A stretch of 64,000 nucleotides of DNA, from the NCBI RefSeq assembly GCF_039555335.1, contig NC_092629.1, positions 3,739,912 to 3,803,911 of the forward strand. Reading direction: 5' to 3'. This DNA is from Amphiura filiformis. Its lineage: Eukaryota; Echinodermata; Ophiuroidea; Amphilepidida; Amphiuridae. A model generated the notes under the pieces. It saw only the letters and a program-made list of their open reading frames with translations, ran no database searches and was not told where the DNA came from. Both the position numbers and the translations under genes were made by a program. Below are positions 10,174 to 21,751 of this stretch, in pieces (the first letter of the stretch is position 1; the number at the start of each line of letters is the position of its first letter).

Positions 10174-12310
10174 CAAAAATGTTAATACTTTAAAAGCACA
10201 GTATGTCATACTACAATATGGGCAATGAATCTTGATAAAGTTCACTTTCTAGTGATATCCTGTCATTTATGTACAATCACATAATAATAAATGAAAATGG
10301 CAAGTAAATTTGAAATACATACAAAATGTAAGATGTTTGCATGTCAAATTAGTCAAATTTGCCACTGCAGCCCCGTATGCATCCGTCATAATTGAGGTTC
10401 CCTTGATTCTTACAAATCATCATACTGTTGCTGTGGTAACCCGAGTATATGAGAAGGACTATGCAGTGTAAACGTTATTGAGTTTCAATATCTTTGGTGA
10501 TAAGGGGTGTGGGGTGTGGGGGTCAATTTTACACCTTTTGGTACTTGATGTAGGTTGTTCATGTGAACAATCACACATATTTATCAGAAGACTTTATAAT
10601 ACTGTATTTCTGAACTATCTACAAATTTTCATGTCACAATTGATCAAGTGCTATATATATATAAACTCAACCCAGAAAGTATCGAAACGATTATAGATGG
10701 TCAGATATATCGGGAACTGAAATATATAGCAAAAACTTATTTAATGTATAAACAGCGCAGCTTTCTCCTTTTGATACCTCTTTCGTTGCTCTACGATATC
10801 ATTTGGTCGAGTTATGGGCGCTTGAGTGGCTTCAAGTCGGATGTTGAAAGTTGCACTTAGCTCCTATGCAAGCCAAATGCGTTGTACTGTGACCATGCGT
10901 GCGACGACGAATCCAGGCAGTGATAGACAGTGATGGTGGGCACACCAAGTATTGAGATGTCAGCAGAAAGAGTTCATGAGATAAGTCAGAGATAAGTAAA
11001 GGGTAGCAAGTATTGAAGTTGGAAGTCGAAGGAGTAAAATAAAGTGAAGTTCATGGTTAAGTAAACAGAGCACATCGGTGCCCTTTAAATGAACAAAGAA
11101 ATAGATGCTGCACATTTATGTGTCTCAGAATGATGATACGTTGTGACTGTCTTGTTTCCTGTCTCTGCAAATAACCGATCTCTTTAAATGATGACTCCAT
11201 GACGTCATGGTTACTTTGCTCAATTGTTGCTAGCCTTCACTTCATTGTATTACTAGGACGCCATTGCACTGGACAATTTCGGCACCCGGGAATTTTGAAT
11301 ATGGCGTGTTGTGTAGAGAGACGACTGTATGAATTGGTTTTTATGGTGAATATGAGCTTGTTTTAAATACAACCACATGATTCGTGCTTGATAATTAATC
11401 AATACGGCATAATGTTGTGACTGCCGGAGACATCCTTTAAATACAAGCAAGATACAGTTCCATCTTGATAAAAGAAACAAATTGATTAAAGAGCAACAAT
11501 AAATTAACACTGCCACCTTAACTTTCTATCCGGGCTTAGTTTATGCTAAAATGGTCGTGTGCCGGTTTCATGAAATTGTCCACGTTTAGAGGCATAAACG
11601 TACGCGTGCTCGCATACCCCTACATGTGCTTAAAAGGCTAGTCTACCGATGCTTTTTCAGCTATGTATTCCATTATTTTTAAAATTGGAATTTATAAATT
11701 ACGGTGAGAGAAACCACTGGAGACTGACATTGTTGCTGGTCCCTGTATGTTTGGAGAGCTGATCCTAGCATAGTGAATAGCTTTCCTGTACTTGCTGATC
11801 TCAGCAACTTGTCGCTCAAAATTTGGTGTTTTCCAGAATAAAAACCATTATAAAATTAACGACACTCGATAACTTTTTTTAATGTTTTAGATAACTTTAG
11901 TAAACATAATTTAAGTTACAGGATCCCCCAATCTTTTTTGCAGTAGGCACTTTTGTGGAAATTCAGGAATACCGCCATCTTCTTTTCTCATTCATTTCAT
12001 GCAGTGAATAACTGTCTAGGTACTTTAACTCATGGGTAGTTGTGTAATGGCTGCGCCCATGTCCCCCACATTGAATTTATCAATTCGAATTTATAAATAA
12101 GGTATACATAACTATATTTGGGGATGATTCCGACAACCGTGGACGTCCTCTGATGGTATGTTCCCATTTAGGCGGTAAAAAGTCAGATCAAAGTCAACAA
12201 ACGTAAATGACTCAACCTTCACATAAACATACCCCAACCCTCTCACACACAATAGCTCGCGCACGCCCAAATAGTTTTTTCAGTTACGTTTCATGTATCC
12301 AATGTGTCAT
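10174..12310. other. No recognisable feature
   Basis: About 2.1 kb of AT-rich DNA. Open frames at 10478-10860 (+) and 11253-11516 (-) have no motifs that I recognise and no convincing splice context. No tandem or inverted repeat was found by eye. Confidence 0.45.
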
Positions 12311-12314
12311 AATT

Positions 12315-13514
12315 TCAAAAGAAATAGAAAAACCAAGAAAGGAATAACGTGAACAGAAAGAGTTCTATTGATTTAGTCCAGGTTACGTACAAAATGATCA
12401 AAAAGATCATTCGTTTCCTCATCCCCCATTGTCTTGGAGCTGGTCCTATACAAAGAACTATTCGGACGATGATGATCGGCATAAATGCCCTGATGGAAAA
12501 GAATGGTTGAGTATGTCGCCAGTTTTGTCCAATCATAGGAGGTTGTCCCCTAATTGTAGTTCCTCTATTTTCGCTGAAGTTATTGGCGTAGCCTGTTAAT
12601 GACCATTTTAGAGTCTCTACTTTGTAAGCGGATACGGGAATTCCACATTTGAAACACGACTGACGCTGACCAGCACCAGGCTGTAAGAAAGAAATAATAA
12701 TATGAAAAATAAAAATTATATAAATATATAAAAAGTATGATGATAATAATACTTTGCGTCTGACGTCGGGGCAAAGGCGCGACGTGATTGGTTGCTAATC
12801 TGTGCAGTACTGCATTTTTTGGTCTGGTTGACAGGACGTCATACGCAAACTAGTCTTTTTAATTCGGTCTTCAATTATAGAGGTTGTCATGCATTGTGGC
12901 TGAAGGTTGCCATTTGTGGCTGAAGGCTTCCATTGTGGCTGAAGGCTGCCATTGTGGCTGAAGGCTGCCATTGTGGCTGAAGGCTGCCATTGTGGCTGAG
13001 TGCAAGTACGTCCTAAGAAAGAACCCGCTGTAGAGTTGACCCCTGGTATTTACTTTCAATGGCACGTTGCACACACTTTGGTGCATTTTACCAAATAAAA
13101 AACATTATAAAATTGGTAGTTTCGAGACATACTGTGTGATTGAGTTGATGTTCTTTATTTTGCCGCGTACCTTTTACGCTGATTGCGTGGTAGCAAGTTA
13201 CTAATATTGGGGTTTTAAGGGGGAGGGAGTATTGTAAATAAATCTTAACATAATCATAACTTAAAGAGGTTCCCGAAGAGGTTAGCCTATGTCTATGATG
13301 TTTGTCTGCAAGCAAGAAACCTGATTTCATTACTTCAAGTGAAAGAACCCTGGTAAAGAATGTGAACCCTTGATTTTAAAGTCATTCTTACTGTCGTGGT
13401 TCCTCGAAGGCACATCACATTCTTACTCTCCCAATGATGACCACATGGACACTGAAAGTAGCCATATCGACGTACCAAATCGTCTTGATTATCAACAAGT
13501 CGATGTAGAGACAT
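12315..13514 (-). CDS. ZAR1-like 3CxxC zinc-finger gene, divergent paralogue (partial model)
   Basis: Exon 1 is 13514-13392: an ATG opens 41 codons with LVRRYGYFQC, HHWESKNVMC and LRGTTT, followed by a GTAAGA donor. Exon 2 starts at 12680 after TTTCTTTCTTACAG, in phase 0, and reads GQRQSCFKCG and AYKVETLK. These match, in order, the start of the zygote-arrest (ZAR1) zinc-finger domain and the clean gene at 16426-18429. The first Cys pair is CPC instead of CxxC. After KVETLK the frame stays open to a stop at 12315 but lacks the expected later cysteines, so either a splice site was missed or the 3' half has degenerated. The intron holds a minisatellite and a dispersed repeat. Active gene or pseudogene is undecided. 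Confidence 0.55.
12755..12885 (-). repeat. Short CpG-containing element, copy 2
   Basis: The core is the reverse complement of 7860-7945 (shared GGCGCGACGTGATTG and CTGCATTTTTTGGTCTGGTT-like words), and it ends GCAAACTAGTCTTTTTAATT followed by CGGTCTTCAATTAT, as copy 1 does. The left terminal AAAAAGACTAGT is missing. It sits in the intron of the ZAR1-like paralogue. Confidence 0.7.
12895..12999 (+). repeat. 19-bp minisatellite, about 5.5 copies
   Basis: GGCTGAAGGCTGCCATTGT is repeated head to tail with small changes (GGTTGCCATTTGT, GGCTTCCATTGT). It lies in the intron between exons 1 and 2 of the ZAR1-like paralogue. Confidence 0.95.
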
Positions 13515-13519
13515 GTTTT

Positions 13520-14061
13520 CAACGATGGAATTCAACAAAACGCCTCAGTATCAAAGTCGGAGTTAATATTGTTCATGTTCACCGAATGCATTTTTCTGCA
13601 GATTAATGTTTGTTGTAATGACCCCACAGTAAGAATTTGAGTCGAGTCACTATAAATAAAATCTACAATTATATATATATTTCCGATGCAGTCTAGTCTG
13701 CACTATAAATACTAATATCTACTTCAAATGTAGCGGCAATTATGATTGTAGCCAAGTCGTGGTGTTATAGACGTCGTACAAGTAGATCCACGCGCAAATA
13801 CTGATCAATTCGCGTTAGATTTAGAATAATTCTGCATAAATTCAATGCAAATTGATGAAATGACAGAAAGCGTTATTTCTATTCATTGATGGTGCAATAC
13901 GTTAAACTCAGTGCAACGTGACTGTACATCTGAAAGGGAATTCCCCTAACAACTAATAATAACATGTATGTTGTACAAATATAAACTCTAAACGACCCTG
14001 CAACTGCAGGTAGTTGTTAATTTCATTTGAACTTTGTGCCCGGGACGTCAGGAGCAGATAT
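13520..14061. other. No recognisable feature; possible promoter region of the paralogue
   Basis: Sequence upstream of the minus-strand start at 13514. An (AT)n run lies near 13670. No convincing promoter element was identified. Confidence 0.4.
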
Positions 14062-14458
14062 ATGTGACGTGTCATGTCAAAAGGAGACACTTTTGGGCAG
14101 GATCGTAAATGGAGAAATAGCCAAGAATGTGCCCGGGGTGATATTTTCACAATTTAGGTTTGTTGCGAATTTGTGATGTTATTAATGTTTAAAATATTGT
14201 CTGATTGTTTCAGACCGGAATATAACTGGCATCTTGTATTTTTTGAGATATTTTTCAAGGTAATTCGTACACTCAACATTGTCAATAATATTTGTATAAT
14301 ACCATAACTTACGAACTCAATATCTTCGCTTAGGAATGTCCGATTTCATTGGGGAAAACGGCGTTGTGGAGCAAAATATCTTTATATTTAAGATATGTAA
14401 AAACCTCAAAATTCATAATCTGCCAAAAAATGTCTCCTTTTGACATGACACGTCACAT
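14062..14458. mobile_element. MITE with ~38-bp terminal inverted repeats
   Basis: The left end ATGTGACGTGTCATGTCAAA continues through AGGAGACA; the right end is its inverted copy (to CGTCACAT at 14458), with only a few differences near the inner edge (CACTTTTGGGCAG against CATTTTTTGGCAG). Total length 397 bp, no coding capacity. The flanks give a possible 3-bp duplication TAT, so the superfamily is uncertain. Confidence 0.85.
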
Positions 14459-16425
14459 TATAGTTATCTGATAATATGATTTCATGCTCATAATTACAAG
14501 TAGGCCTATAACTAATAATTAATAATTTACAAGTACACTGCTCAAAAAGGGTATTATTCCACTTGAAAAGTTGCTATGATTTAAAAAACGAAAAGGGTAT
14601 TGAGTAAATCAATAAAACTCGCTGAATGCAGCATGTTTGATATGTGATAGCTGATATATTCCTCAACCACGTCGATAATTTAGATATGTTTGGTTTATGC
14701 GTTAAAATACTCAAAAAAATCACTTTCCGACGATACAGTTCTTTCAGGAACAACCTGTAGATTTGCAAATGTTTAAGTTATTACAACTCAATAAGAAACT
14801 GAAAATTGAATATGACCGACTTCAGACTGATTTTGCTTGATCACACCACATATGAGACGATAGATGCACGACAGCGGCTAAAAACAATACCTTTATTCTC
14901 ATTCTTAAACACTTCAATTCAAATAATATTTTAATCATATTAAAGTATACCAAATTTTAATCAAATTAAATCCTACATTACTTAGGGCTTAGAATCGATC
15001 AGTCCCGTTGTTGCTATACACCTCCGATTGGTTCAAATACAATTATCGCGTCGACACGCACGCGCTAAAGTGTGTTATATCGTGTCATATTGCCGTGCGT
15101 AGTTCTGCGTAGTCAAAACTTACTTCCTTCTCTGTATGTCACCAGTTTAGTGATCATGCACTCCCGTGATTGCTTCCGTTTATTTAAGGGTGGGGTGTAG
15201 GATTTTTTTTTCTTTTTCCAAATGCAGACCTTTTCAAGAAAAATCTTCATTCTGGTCAAAAATAGACCTAAATTTTTCCCCACTGCAATTGATATTTGGA
15301 TCCTATTTTTTGATAAATTTCACAGAAAGTTCATGATTCGGGGTATATTTATCTAACTTGTTGACATTTTTTGCCAAATTTTGCTATTGTTTACAGACAA
15401 AAGAGACTTTTTGCAGATTTCGCACGCCACCACCACCCCCCCCCCCCCTCCGCGGGCCTGGGGGTGTTGTGGCAACGCGAAGCGGGTGAATCTCGCTATA
15501 ATAATTCCACTGTACACGTGTCTACACCTTAGATTTAAGATAAATAGCGCCATCATTGTTCAACTTTACTTTAAAATGACTACAGTTTTACATGCCATCA
15601 ACCAAATATACAGGGTGTCTCAATAAGAATAGGCCCTGTGGATTGGGGGACATTACTTAAAATATCAGCAGTAAAATTAAAATGATTCAAAAAACATCTT
15701 CTATAAAATGGTGCGCAAGTCATCAAAATCAGTTCACTTGTCACTGAAATAATTGGGAAACTACAAATAGACTCAATTGGGCAATACACATTAACATTAA
15801 TGTGTTGCATTGTTGTTTAGCCTGCTAATGAGTAGCAAAACAAATCTACCGCCATTGCACGTGTCGCAAAATTTTGACAGAAAATAGAGCAACAAATCTT
15901 CAATTCCATGCACGCAAAACTTCTTCACTGCATACATTTCACACACTACATATCTCTAAGTTTTTGCGGTGTTTTACCAAAAGTTTGTAACGAAAATGAA
16001 TGTTTGTTATGAACGAACGAATGGAAGGACGGGGTACTGCTTCAGCTGGCTTCGCCGTTAAAATGTTGGCAAAAACGCGATATCCTGCGATAGTCCATGC
16101 TTAGGTGGTCTATGTCGACTTTTTTGGTTCTCGTTTAAAATTTATGAATCACGAAGCCTTGCTTATGGTATAATATTTTTAGTAACGTCTAGGGAACTAA
16201 TATGGTTAGTTTTTTGGTTCAACATTTTGCTACAGCAGTAAATATCAATGAGCTTCAATGTGCACTCGGCATCATCATCATCATCATCGTGATTTTGGCG
16301 ATGATCATCAAATTGAACATAATTTATCATCTTCTGCATTCCCATGACCATCATTATGATAATAATTAGAATCGTGTTCATAATCTTTAATAGCATGCCC
16401 TCCTCTTCCTCCTCACCGCCATAGT
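14459..16425. other. No gene recognised; C tract and a lone TIR-like word
   Basis: A CCACC/poly-C stretch lies at 15428-15452. At 15611 TACAGGGTGTCTCAATAAG resembles a mariner/Tc1-type terminus, but I found no inverted partner nearby. A CAT/ATC trinucleotide run is at 16270-16290. The short open frames here show no known motif. Confidence 0.45.
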
Positions 16426-18429
16426 TCATGTATGTCTACACGGTTTTCCACTGAGGCATCGACCACACAGGTCTGATCTGTGAGCCTTGGTAGGGTCATT
16501 GTGACGTGCATCGTCATCTGAATCATCTACAAAAGATAATAATTATTACATAAATCGATGTGATAAAGATGTCCACCGTATCTCGCCACAGGAATCCTAC
16601 GATACTATCTTAAACGGTCGGTTATATTTTTGAGAAGGCGCTCCTCTACATTTCAGAAAAATACAGCACTTATTTTTGGGGATTAAAAGATATTATTAAG
16701 TTCAGCCAAATGAAACATAGCTCAATTCTAATCATTTGGTACTAACTGGAGATAAAAAGAAAAACTTTACTATTTTACTATTAGCTTCTTGAAAAAAAAG
16801 AGCCAAAAATCATGCATTTTTGGCATGTTTTCTGACAATCGAGTTGCAAAAATTACAGATTTAGAACAAGTCTAAGCATTCATTGAAATGCCGAATTTCT
16901 GCACTATTTTTCACTTTTTTTTTTTTTTTTTTTTTTAAATTCTTTGCAACATTTATAAGAATGAAACATGTCTTTCCCAAACATTAGAAAGCATAAATCC
17001 GGGGGAGGGGGCACTTCAATTTGAAATGGATATAGGTGTAGGGCTGCATGGCACTTTCGCAGTAAGGCGCATTTGGTGAGAGCAAAATGTACAAAATATG
17101 GGGTCATTGGGCATGTTGGGTGAGAGCACGATTTTTGGCATTCAGTGAGAGAGAAAAGGTAAAACATATGGGGTCATTGGGTGCGAACATTACCTTTTTT
17201 TAAATGGAACCTTTGGGTGAGAGCCGAAACAGCGCCACCGAAACCTCGAACATCGAATTTCCAGCTCTAAATGGCTTCAAATTTCTTTCGGTTTTTTTTT
17301 CAAAATAAGCATGATAAGTAAAAAAATCAGTGATAAATGAAAGTTACTGTTCAAATTGAAAAATTAGGGTCTTTGGGTGACAGATCAAATGGAAAAATAG
17401 TGGACTTCGTGTGACAGAACATGTGTTCGTAAACAATATGGGGTCTTTGGGTGACAGCGACGCTGAAAAGTGGGGTCTGATCTTAACAGCCCTACGCTTC
17501 ACCTCCAAAGGGGGAGTGCCCCCCCCCCCCCCGGGAGGCATAAATTAAAATTAAAGTGAGTCAGTTCTATATCCTCACCTTCAGATGATTCTTCGAAGCA
17601 GCTACATCCTGCATTGGATCCACAGCGTGGACACTTTAGACGTTCAACTCGGTAAGGGAACACCATTACGTCATCATTGCCTGCTTCTGCGCAACGGGAA
17701 CATTCCTGACCATACAAAGCCTATTTTGACAAATCAAAGTGTCATTATTTTCATATCCCTAATTGCAACAACCCAATTGGTTTGAGTTGCCTGAGTTTCT
17801 TGTACAAATTTGTTTGGTTAACTATAATGTATCAAGTTATAATTAGTCAATGCAATTATTGCTAATTTTGGTTAAGTTAATATGTATTCAATTATAATAT
17901 TTTGCAGTCAACCTTTGACAAGCGCATACTACCGTGATGTTGCAAAGTTGGAGCTATTAAAAATAACAATGTATTTTATGCTTTCTCTCCCCCACCAGCT
18001 CCAAGTACAGATAAAATACAAAAAACTGAAAAAGAAAAAAAGGTTGGAGCTAGCAATGCGTGCGGCAAAAGTTCATTCATAAATTTCCACTCGGCAACAG
18101 CAGATCGCCTCAGCGGCCAATCAGAGACAAGTGCATTTCAATGCAGTAAATACGAGATTTACGCCTAAAATACGCTCTCGTCAAAGGTTTACTGCAAAAT
18201 ATCATAGCTAAATGTAATTGAGGCAAGAAGTTATTTAAATTTATTTAAGCACGCTCAACAAAGTATATACATTATCATAGTGCTGAAATTACTTTTGTAG
18301 CCATTTCGTGGGTGCAAAGCTCACGCTCACCTCAAATGAATCCTTTTTGCAATACACATTGGCACTTTCCCATCGACGTCTACATGAGTCACATTTGAAG
18401 AACCCATATCGTCGCACCTCTTCCGACAT
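16426..18429 (-). CDS. ZAR1-type 3CxxC zinc-finger protein, three exons
   Basis: Exon 1 is 18429-18331 (33 codons from ATG), exon 2 is 17720-17579, exon 3 is 16526-16426 with a TGA stop. Junctions are GAG|GTGAGC, AATAG|GCT, GAAG|GTGAGG and TTTTGTAG|AT; phases match and the product is 113 residues. Motifs in order: VRRYGFFKCDSC (Cys13, Cys16), RRWESANVYC (Cys27), YGQECSRC (Cys40, Cys43), FPYRVERLKCPRC (Cys63, Cys66), CSC (72-74), an acidic linker, and AHRSDLCGRC (Cys101, Cys104). Order and spacing match the C-terminal domain of zygote arrest protein 1, a maternal mRNA-binding factor of oocytes. The long N-terminal region of vertebrate ZAR1 is not seen, so this is either a short ZAR1-like protein or an upstream exon is missed. 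Orthology and expression are inferred. Confidence 0.82.
16911..16937 (+). repeat. Poly-T tract in intron 2
   Basis: An essentially uninterrupted T run (A run on the gene strand) inside the second intron of the ZAR1-like gene. Confidence 0.9.
17040..17535 (+). repeat. Degenerate phrase repeat and C run in intron 2
   Basis: The phrase ATATGGGGTC(A/T)TTGGGT followed by GAGAGC- or GACAG-like words recurs near 17096, 17167, 17360, 17438 and elsewhere at irregular spacing. It ends in GGGGGAGTG and a run of C at 17520-17532. It appears to be an old, decayed tandem repeat inside the intron of the ZAR1-like gene. Confidence 0.6.
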
Positions 18430-19099
18430 TTTGAACCAACAATATCCCGCGTAAAATATAAAGAATATATAGGCCTATTAGGTTAAAGGCTTATTTTGTT
18501 TACTTTCGGAGACTACTATTATACATCGACGCTCGTTTTGGATAGTTGTGCATTTCATCATACCACACCGCTAGCTTGCGTTCACCAAAAACAAGCCCCA
18601 GAAATCAGTCTGACCATAAATAGCGCAATGCGCTTGCGCGGATTTTATAATTGATTGACAGGTGAGCTGCAATTGCCGTACATGATTACAGATTTACCGT
18701 CGTAAACTACGTGGTTTTCCCTGGACTAAGTATGTATTTTCGAAACCGCTATGCCCCACCCCTCTTGAAGAGATTTGAGCAAAAAAATAGTGGAATTGAA
18801 ACCGACGCGCATTTTGTTGGGAGCCCATGTGCTTTCTCCATACGAAACCGTTGGTATACGCGCACCAAGGTGTCCATTGGACCAAGTCGAAAGACATTGA
18901 CTGGCATGGCACCAATACCTCAGTGTAGGTGTGGCTTGTAGACATGGTAGACGGAAACATCTAGAATCATTTCACGATGTAGAGGTAACAACACCGAGTG
19001 CATTTAATTATGAACTTGACATGGCGGTGTGTCGTCGCAATAACTAATGACATTTTGTGCTGGTGATTGCGTGATTCAGGGGTTGATCACGCGGTTGTA
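18430..19099. other. Upstream flank of the ZAR1-like gene; nothing recognised
   Basis: The immediate upstream DNA (18445-18480) is AT-rich and contains TAGGCCTA at 18470. Two overlapping open frames at 18694-18960 on opposite strands have no known motif. I cannot point to a promoter with confidence. Confidence 0.4.
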
Positions 19100-19354
19100 T
19101 ACAGGGTGAGTCTGAAAGAATTATCTTTCGAAACTAAACGTTACAATATTCAATTTATTTCATGGCCTCATTATCCAATAAAATACAAAGTTTACCTGTT
19201 TTCTCTTTAAATTTTAATTCCAAAATTTCTCCAACAAATGTCTACTAATCCTCTTTTGATTCATGGAATTTCAGCATAGCTGGAGAGCAGGTTAAGATGG
19301 TTAATTTTGTCATCTACAGTTAATTTGAGAGAAGCCTTGGACGGGTTTACTCAA

Positions 19355-19890
19355 TGGCGGCAGCAGTATCACAAATCTACGCTATGCTGGTGATACCACC
19401 CTAATTATAGACCGGTAGAGGAGAACTGCTGGCCCTTTTGAACCTCAATGCACTGTTACTTCATGCACAGTCTTGGCTACATGTGGCCTTGGGGTGTCAA
19501 GAAGAAGATAGATGCATTTGATATGCTGAGAGTCTTGGAAAGACAAGACAGACATCTGGGTCCTGGATCAGATTGGCACGGACTTAAACATCAAAGAGTC
19601 CGCCATTGAGAGTAAATTGCGCGTCTTTGACCACATTGTCAGAAAGGATGATGGAGTTGAGGAGCAGATTCTTCAGGCAGCCGTGGAAGGCCATCGAGGA
19701 AGGGAACGTCCATCAACATCTTGCACAAACTATGTGAAGAACGTTTCATCACACGGAATGTATGGTCAACACGCCTGGCGTCTGATAGAAGTAGATGGCG
19801 TGCTCTTGCATGGGAAGAACACGACAGCAGCGCAATCATGCGCCATCTGACCCAGAGAGAGAGGCGCAATTCAAGACTATCAGGTTAATG
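19355..19890 (+). pseudogene. Non-LTR retrotransposon RT/C-terminal fragment
   Basis: At about 19374 a frame reads TNLRYAGDTTLII, an RT catalytic box (YADD) with Asp changed to Gly. After a deletion, 19560-19850 reads DIWVLDQIGTDLNIKESAIE, LRVFDHIVRKDDGVEEQIL and GHRGRERPSTSCTN, the C-terminal tail typical of a large group of animal endonuclease-RT LINEs. Stops, a missing thumb region and the catalytic change make it a relic. Confidence 0.7.
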
Positions 19891-20170
19891 TTTATAGAGG
19901 GTCAAATTCAAACCTGCTCATATTTTCCTATACTAAATTATTCTTCTGGTCATACATATTTATATCACTAGGGAGTGATGAGCAACAGGGTTGAAACTTG
20001 GGCTCTACAGGTCGAATTTCACAAATGCTCTGATATTTATGAGAATTGATTTATATAGCATTGTTTGTCCTGTCATAAAAACTTATTTAAATAATAGTTG
20101 ACATGTACTCGATATGACCACCTCGGCATATGACCTGCTGGCTTTCAACAGTATGCTTCGACTAGGCCTA

Positions 20171-20559
20171 TATATTTATAAATACGTATTTATAAATACG
20201 CACGTGATTACCTCCGCGCTGCCATAACAGCTTGTAGACAGTAAGTCTCGAAGCGGCCTTCTACATAGCGGGTGGTCTTTAAATGCAAAGGCGGTAAACA
20301 ACGCGAGATTGTGCAGCAAAATTGTTTATTTTGTTCAACTTTGTAATTATATTGTAAACGTTTCCGTCGATAAATATTTGTTTCCGTTGGCAAATACTTT
20401 GTTTTCGATTGCTATTCAATTAATACTTGAATTTGATGACATTTATCTAAAGAATTCCTATTCTTTTCAATGGCATGAGGGTTTGTTCACGTTTGCTGGT
20501 CTTGGTATGCCGTGCTCGTGGGTTACATGCGTATTCATAAGTACGTATTTATAAATATA
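20171..20559. mobile_element. 389-bp MITE with ~36-bp TIRs
   Basis: The left end TATATTTATAAATACGTATT continues to AATACGCACGT; the right end (20524-20559) is its inverted copy with three or so transitions. Internal DNA is non-coding. It is nested in the 19102-21144 element, and a TAGGCCTA palindrome abuts its left end. Confidence 0.85.
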
Positions 20560-20755
20560 ATCGAAGGTAGCTGTTCAATTTCCTTTCAATTCGTATGTTT
20601 CAGGATACATAAAAGCCATTAGACCCCTATTTTTGACGCTGAATGCTGAATACATACAAATCAAAGATTTAATAACATGTTTTATTTTCCAAATTTCACC
20701 TTTTCTTCTTCTCACTAACGCATATTGCGGACATGTCTTTTAAAACATTTACCCC

Positions 20756-20800
20756 TGAATAGCCAGTATCCCGGATCTGAATAGCCAGTATCCCGGATCT
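20756..20800 (+). repeat. 22-bp perfect tandem duplication
   Basis: AATAGCCAGTATCCCGGATC occurs twice, head to tail, with no mismatch. Confidence 0.95.
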
Positions 20801-21146
20801 TAAAGCCATATTGTAAATTGGTTGAAGATTAGAGGACGCACTCAAAAAAATGTTTAAATTCTGGTTTTTACACGATATTAAACAAAGATACCCTGCAAAA
20901 ATCAAGACAATAGGTGCTGTAGTTTTGTCAAAATCCGAGATTTTGAATAACCCGTCTTAATTTATTATTACGATGGAAATATCAGTCGAACATGTAGGCC
21001 ATGTTCATAACACAGTACGTACACGGCGTGCGGGACACACATATCAAAGGATCGTACCGTATTATAACCGCCGGAGTAACACGCATTGGCGCTAGTAGTA
21101 AATTCCAATTTATGTTTTCATGCAATTCTTCCAGACTCACCCTGTA

Positions 21147-21727
21147 CCAGGATACAGCAGTGAGCCTGGTGCATGGTGACCTTTGAGCTGGATACATGTA
21201 TATCATCCTAATCATATAAAGATATTATATTTGTACGCAATAATTTTAGCATTCATGATAACATTCTTTTTTGTATTAAGCATAAAATGATATTAAATTC
21301 TATGTCTATACAAAATTACACACAAGCCAACTATACTGCACCAATAAAGTATCCTTACACTTGGAAAAATAATCACAATTTCACAACTGAGCAATATTGA
21401 GGTAAATTTGTTTTTTTAATAGATGCACTATCTAATCCTGCACATTATGACACAACATTGAATCCAATGTGACCTCAAGAAGTAATGTTACAAGCAATTG
21501 AATAGATGAAGGTCCAGTTTTAAAAGTGACAAACTGGCCTATACAAGGCGCAAAACGATTCCAACAAGCGCAAAAAAGAGACAACACAGTTTCTTCAATG
21601 AAGCGTTTTCTAAAGCAGTTTTTATTTCAGTTTTTACTTCTCTGTACTTTTCATAACTTTCATTTTATTTGTCAGTTCTTTTGTTTCAATTTTCTTTTGT
21701 TCCTTTTGTTTTAAATTAAAGCCAAAC
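21147..21727. other. Left flank of the satellite block; nothing recognised
   Basis: AT-rich DNA becoming T-rich at 21600-21715. No gene or repeat I can name. Confidence 0.5.
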
Positions 21728-21751
21728 AAAATCACCCATAATATAAATAAT
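21728..21751 (-). mobile_element. 24-bp LINE fragment at the left edge of the satellite
   Basis: AAAATCACCCATAATATAAA and the next four bases are identical to the truncated 5' end of the minus-strand LINE at 30488-30511, which encodes the endonuclease motif GDFNID. No other LINE sequence lies to the left. The piece is joined directly to satellite, as at 30511 and 31078. Confidence 0.75.

Larger units (their letters stand above)
19102..21144. mobile_element. 2-kb element with mariner/Tc1-like ends and TA duplication
   Basis: The left end CAGGGTGAGTCTGAAAGAAT (19102) is matched by an inverted right end ending at 21144, with one mismatch in about 20. Both are flanked by TA (19100-19101 and 21145-21146). 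No transposase is readable inside; instead there is an old LINE piece and a 389-bp MITE. It is probably a non-autonomous element that has accumulated insertions. Chance pairing of two separate termini is not excluded. Confidence 0.65.

Noticed and set aside
15608-15630. Mariner-like terminus TACAGGGTGTCTCAATAAG
   Set aside because: No inverted partner or transposase found nearby; kept only as a remark on the region.
18694-18960. Opposite-strand open frames of 76-88 codons upstream of the ZAR1-like gene
   Set aside because: No recognisable motif and no convincing splice or start context in either strand; not enough to call an exon.
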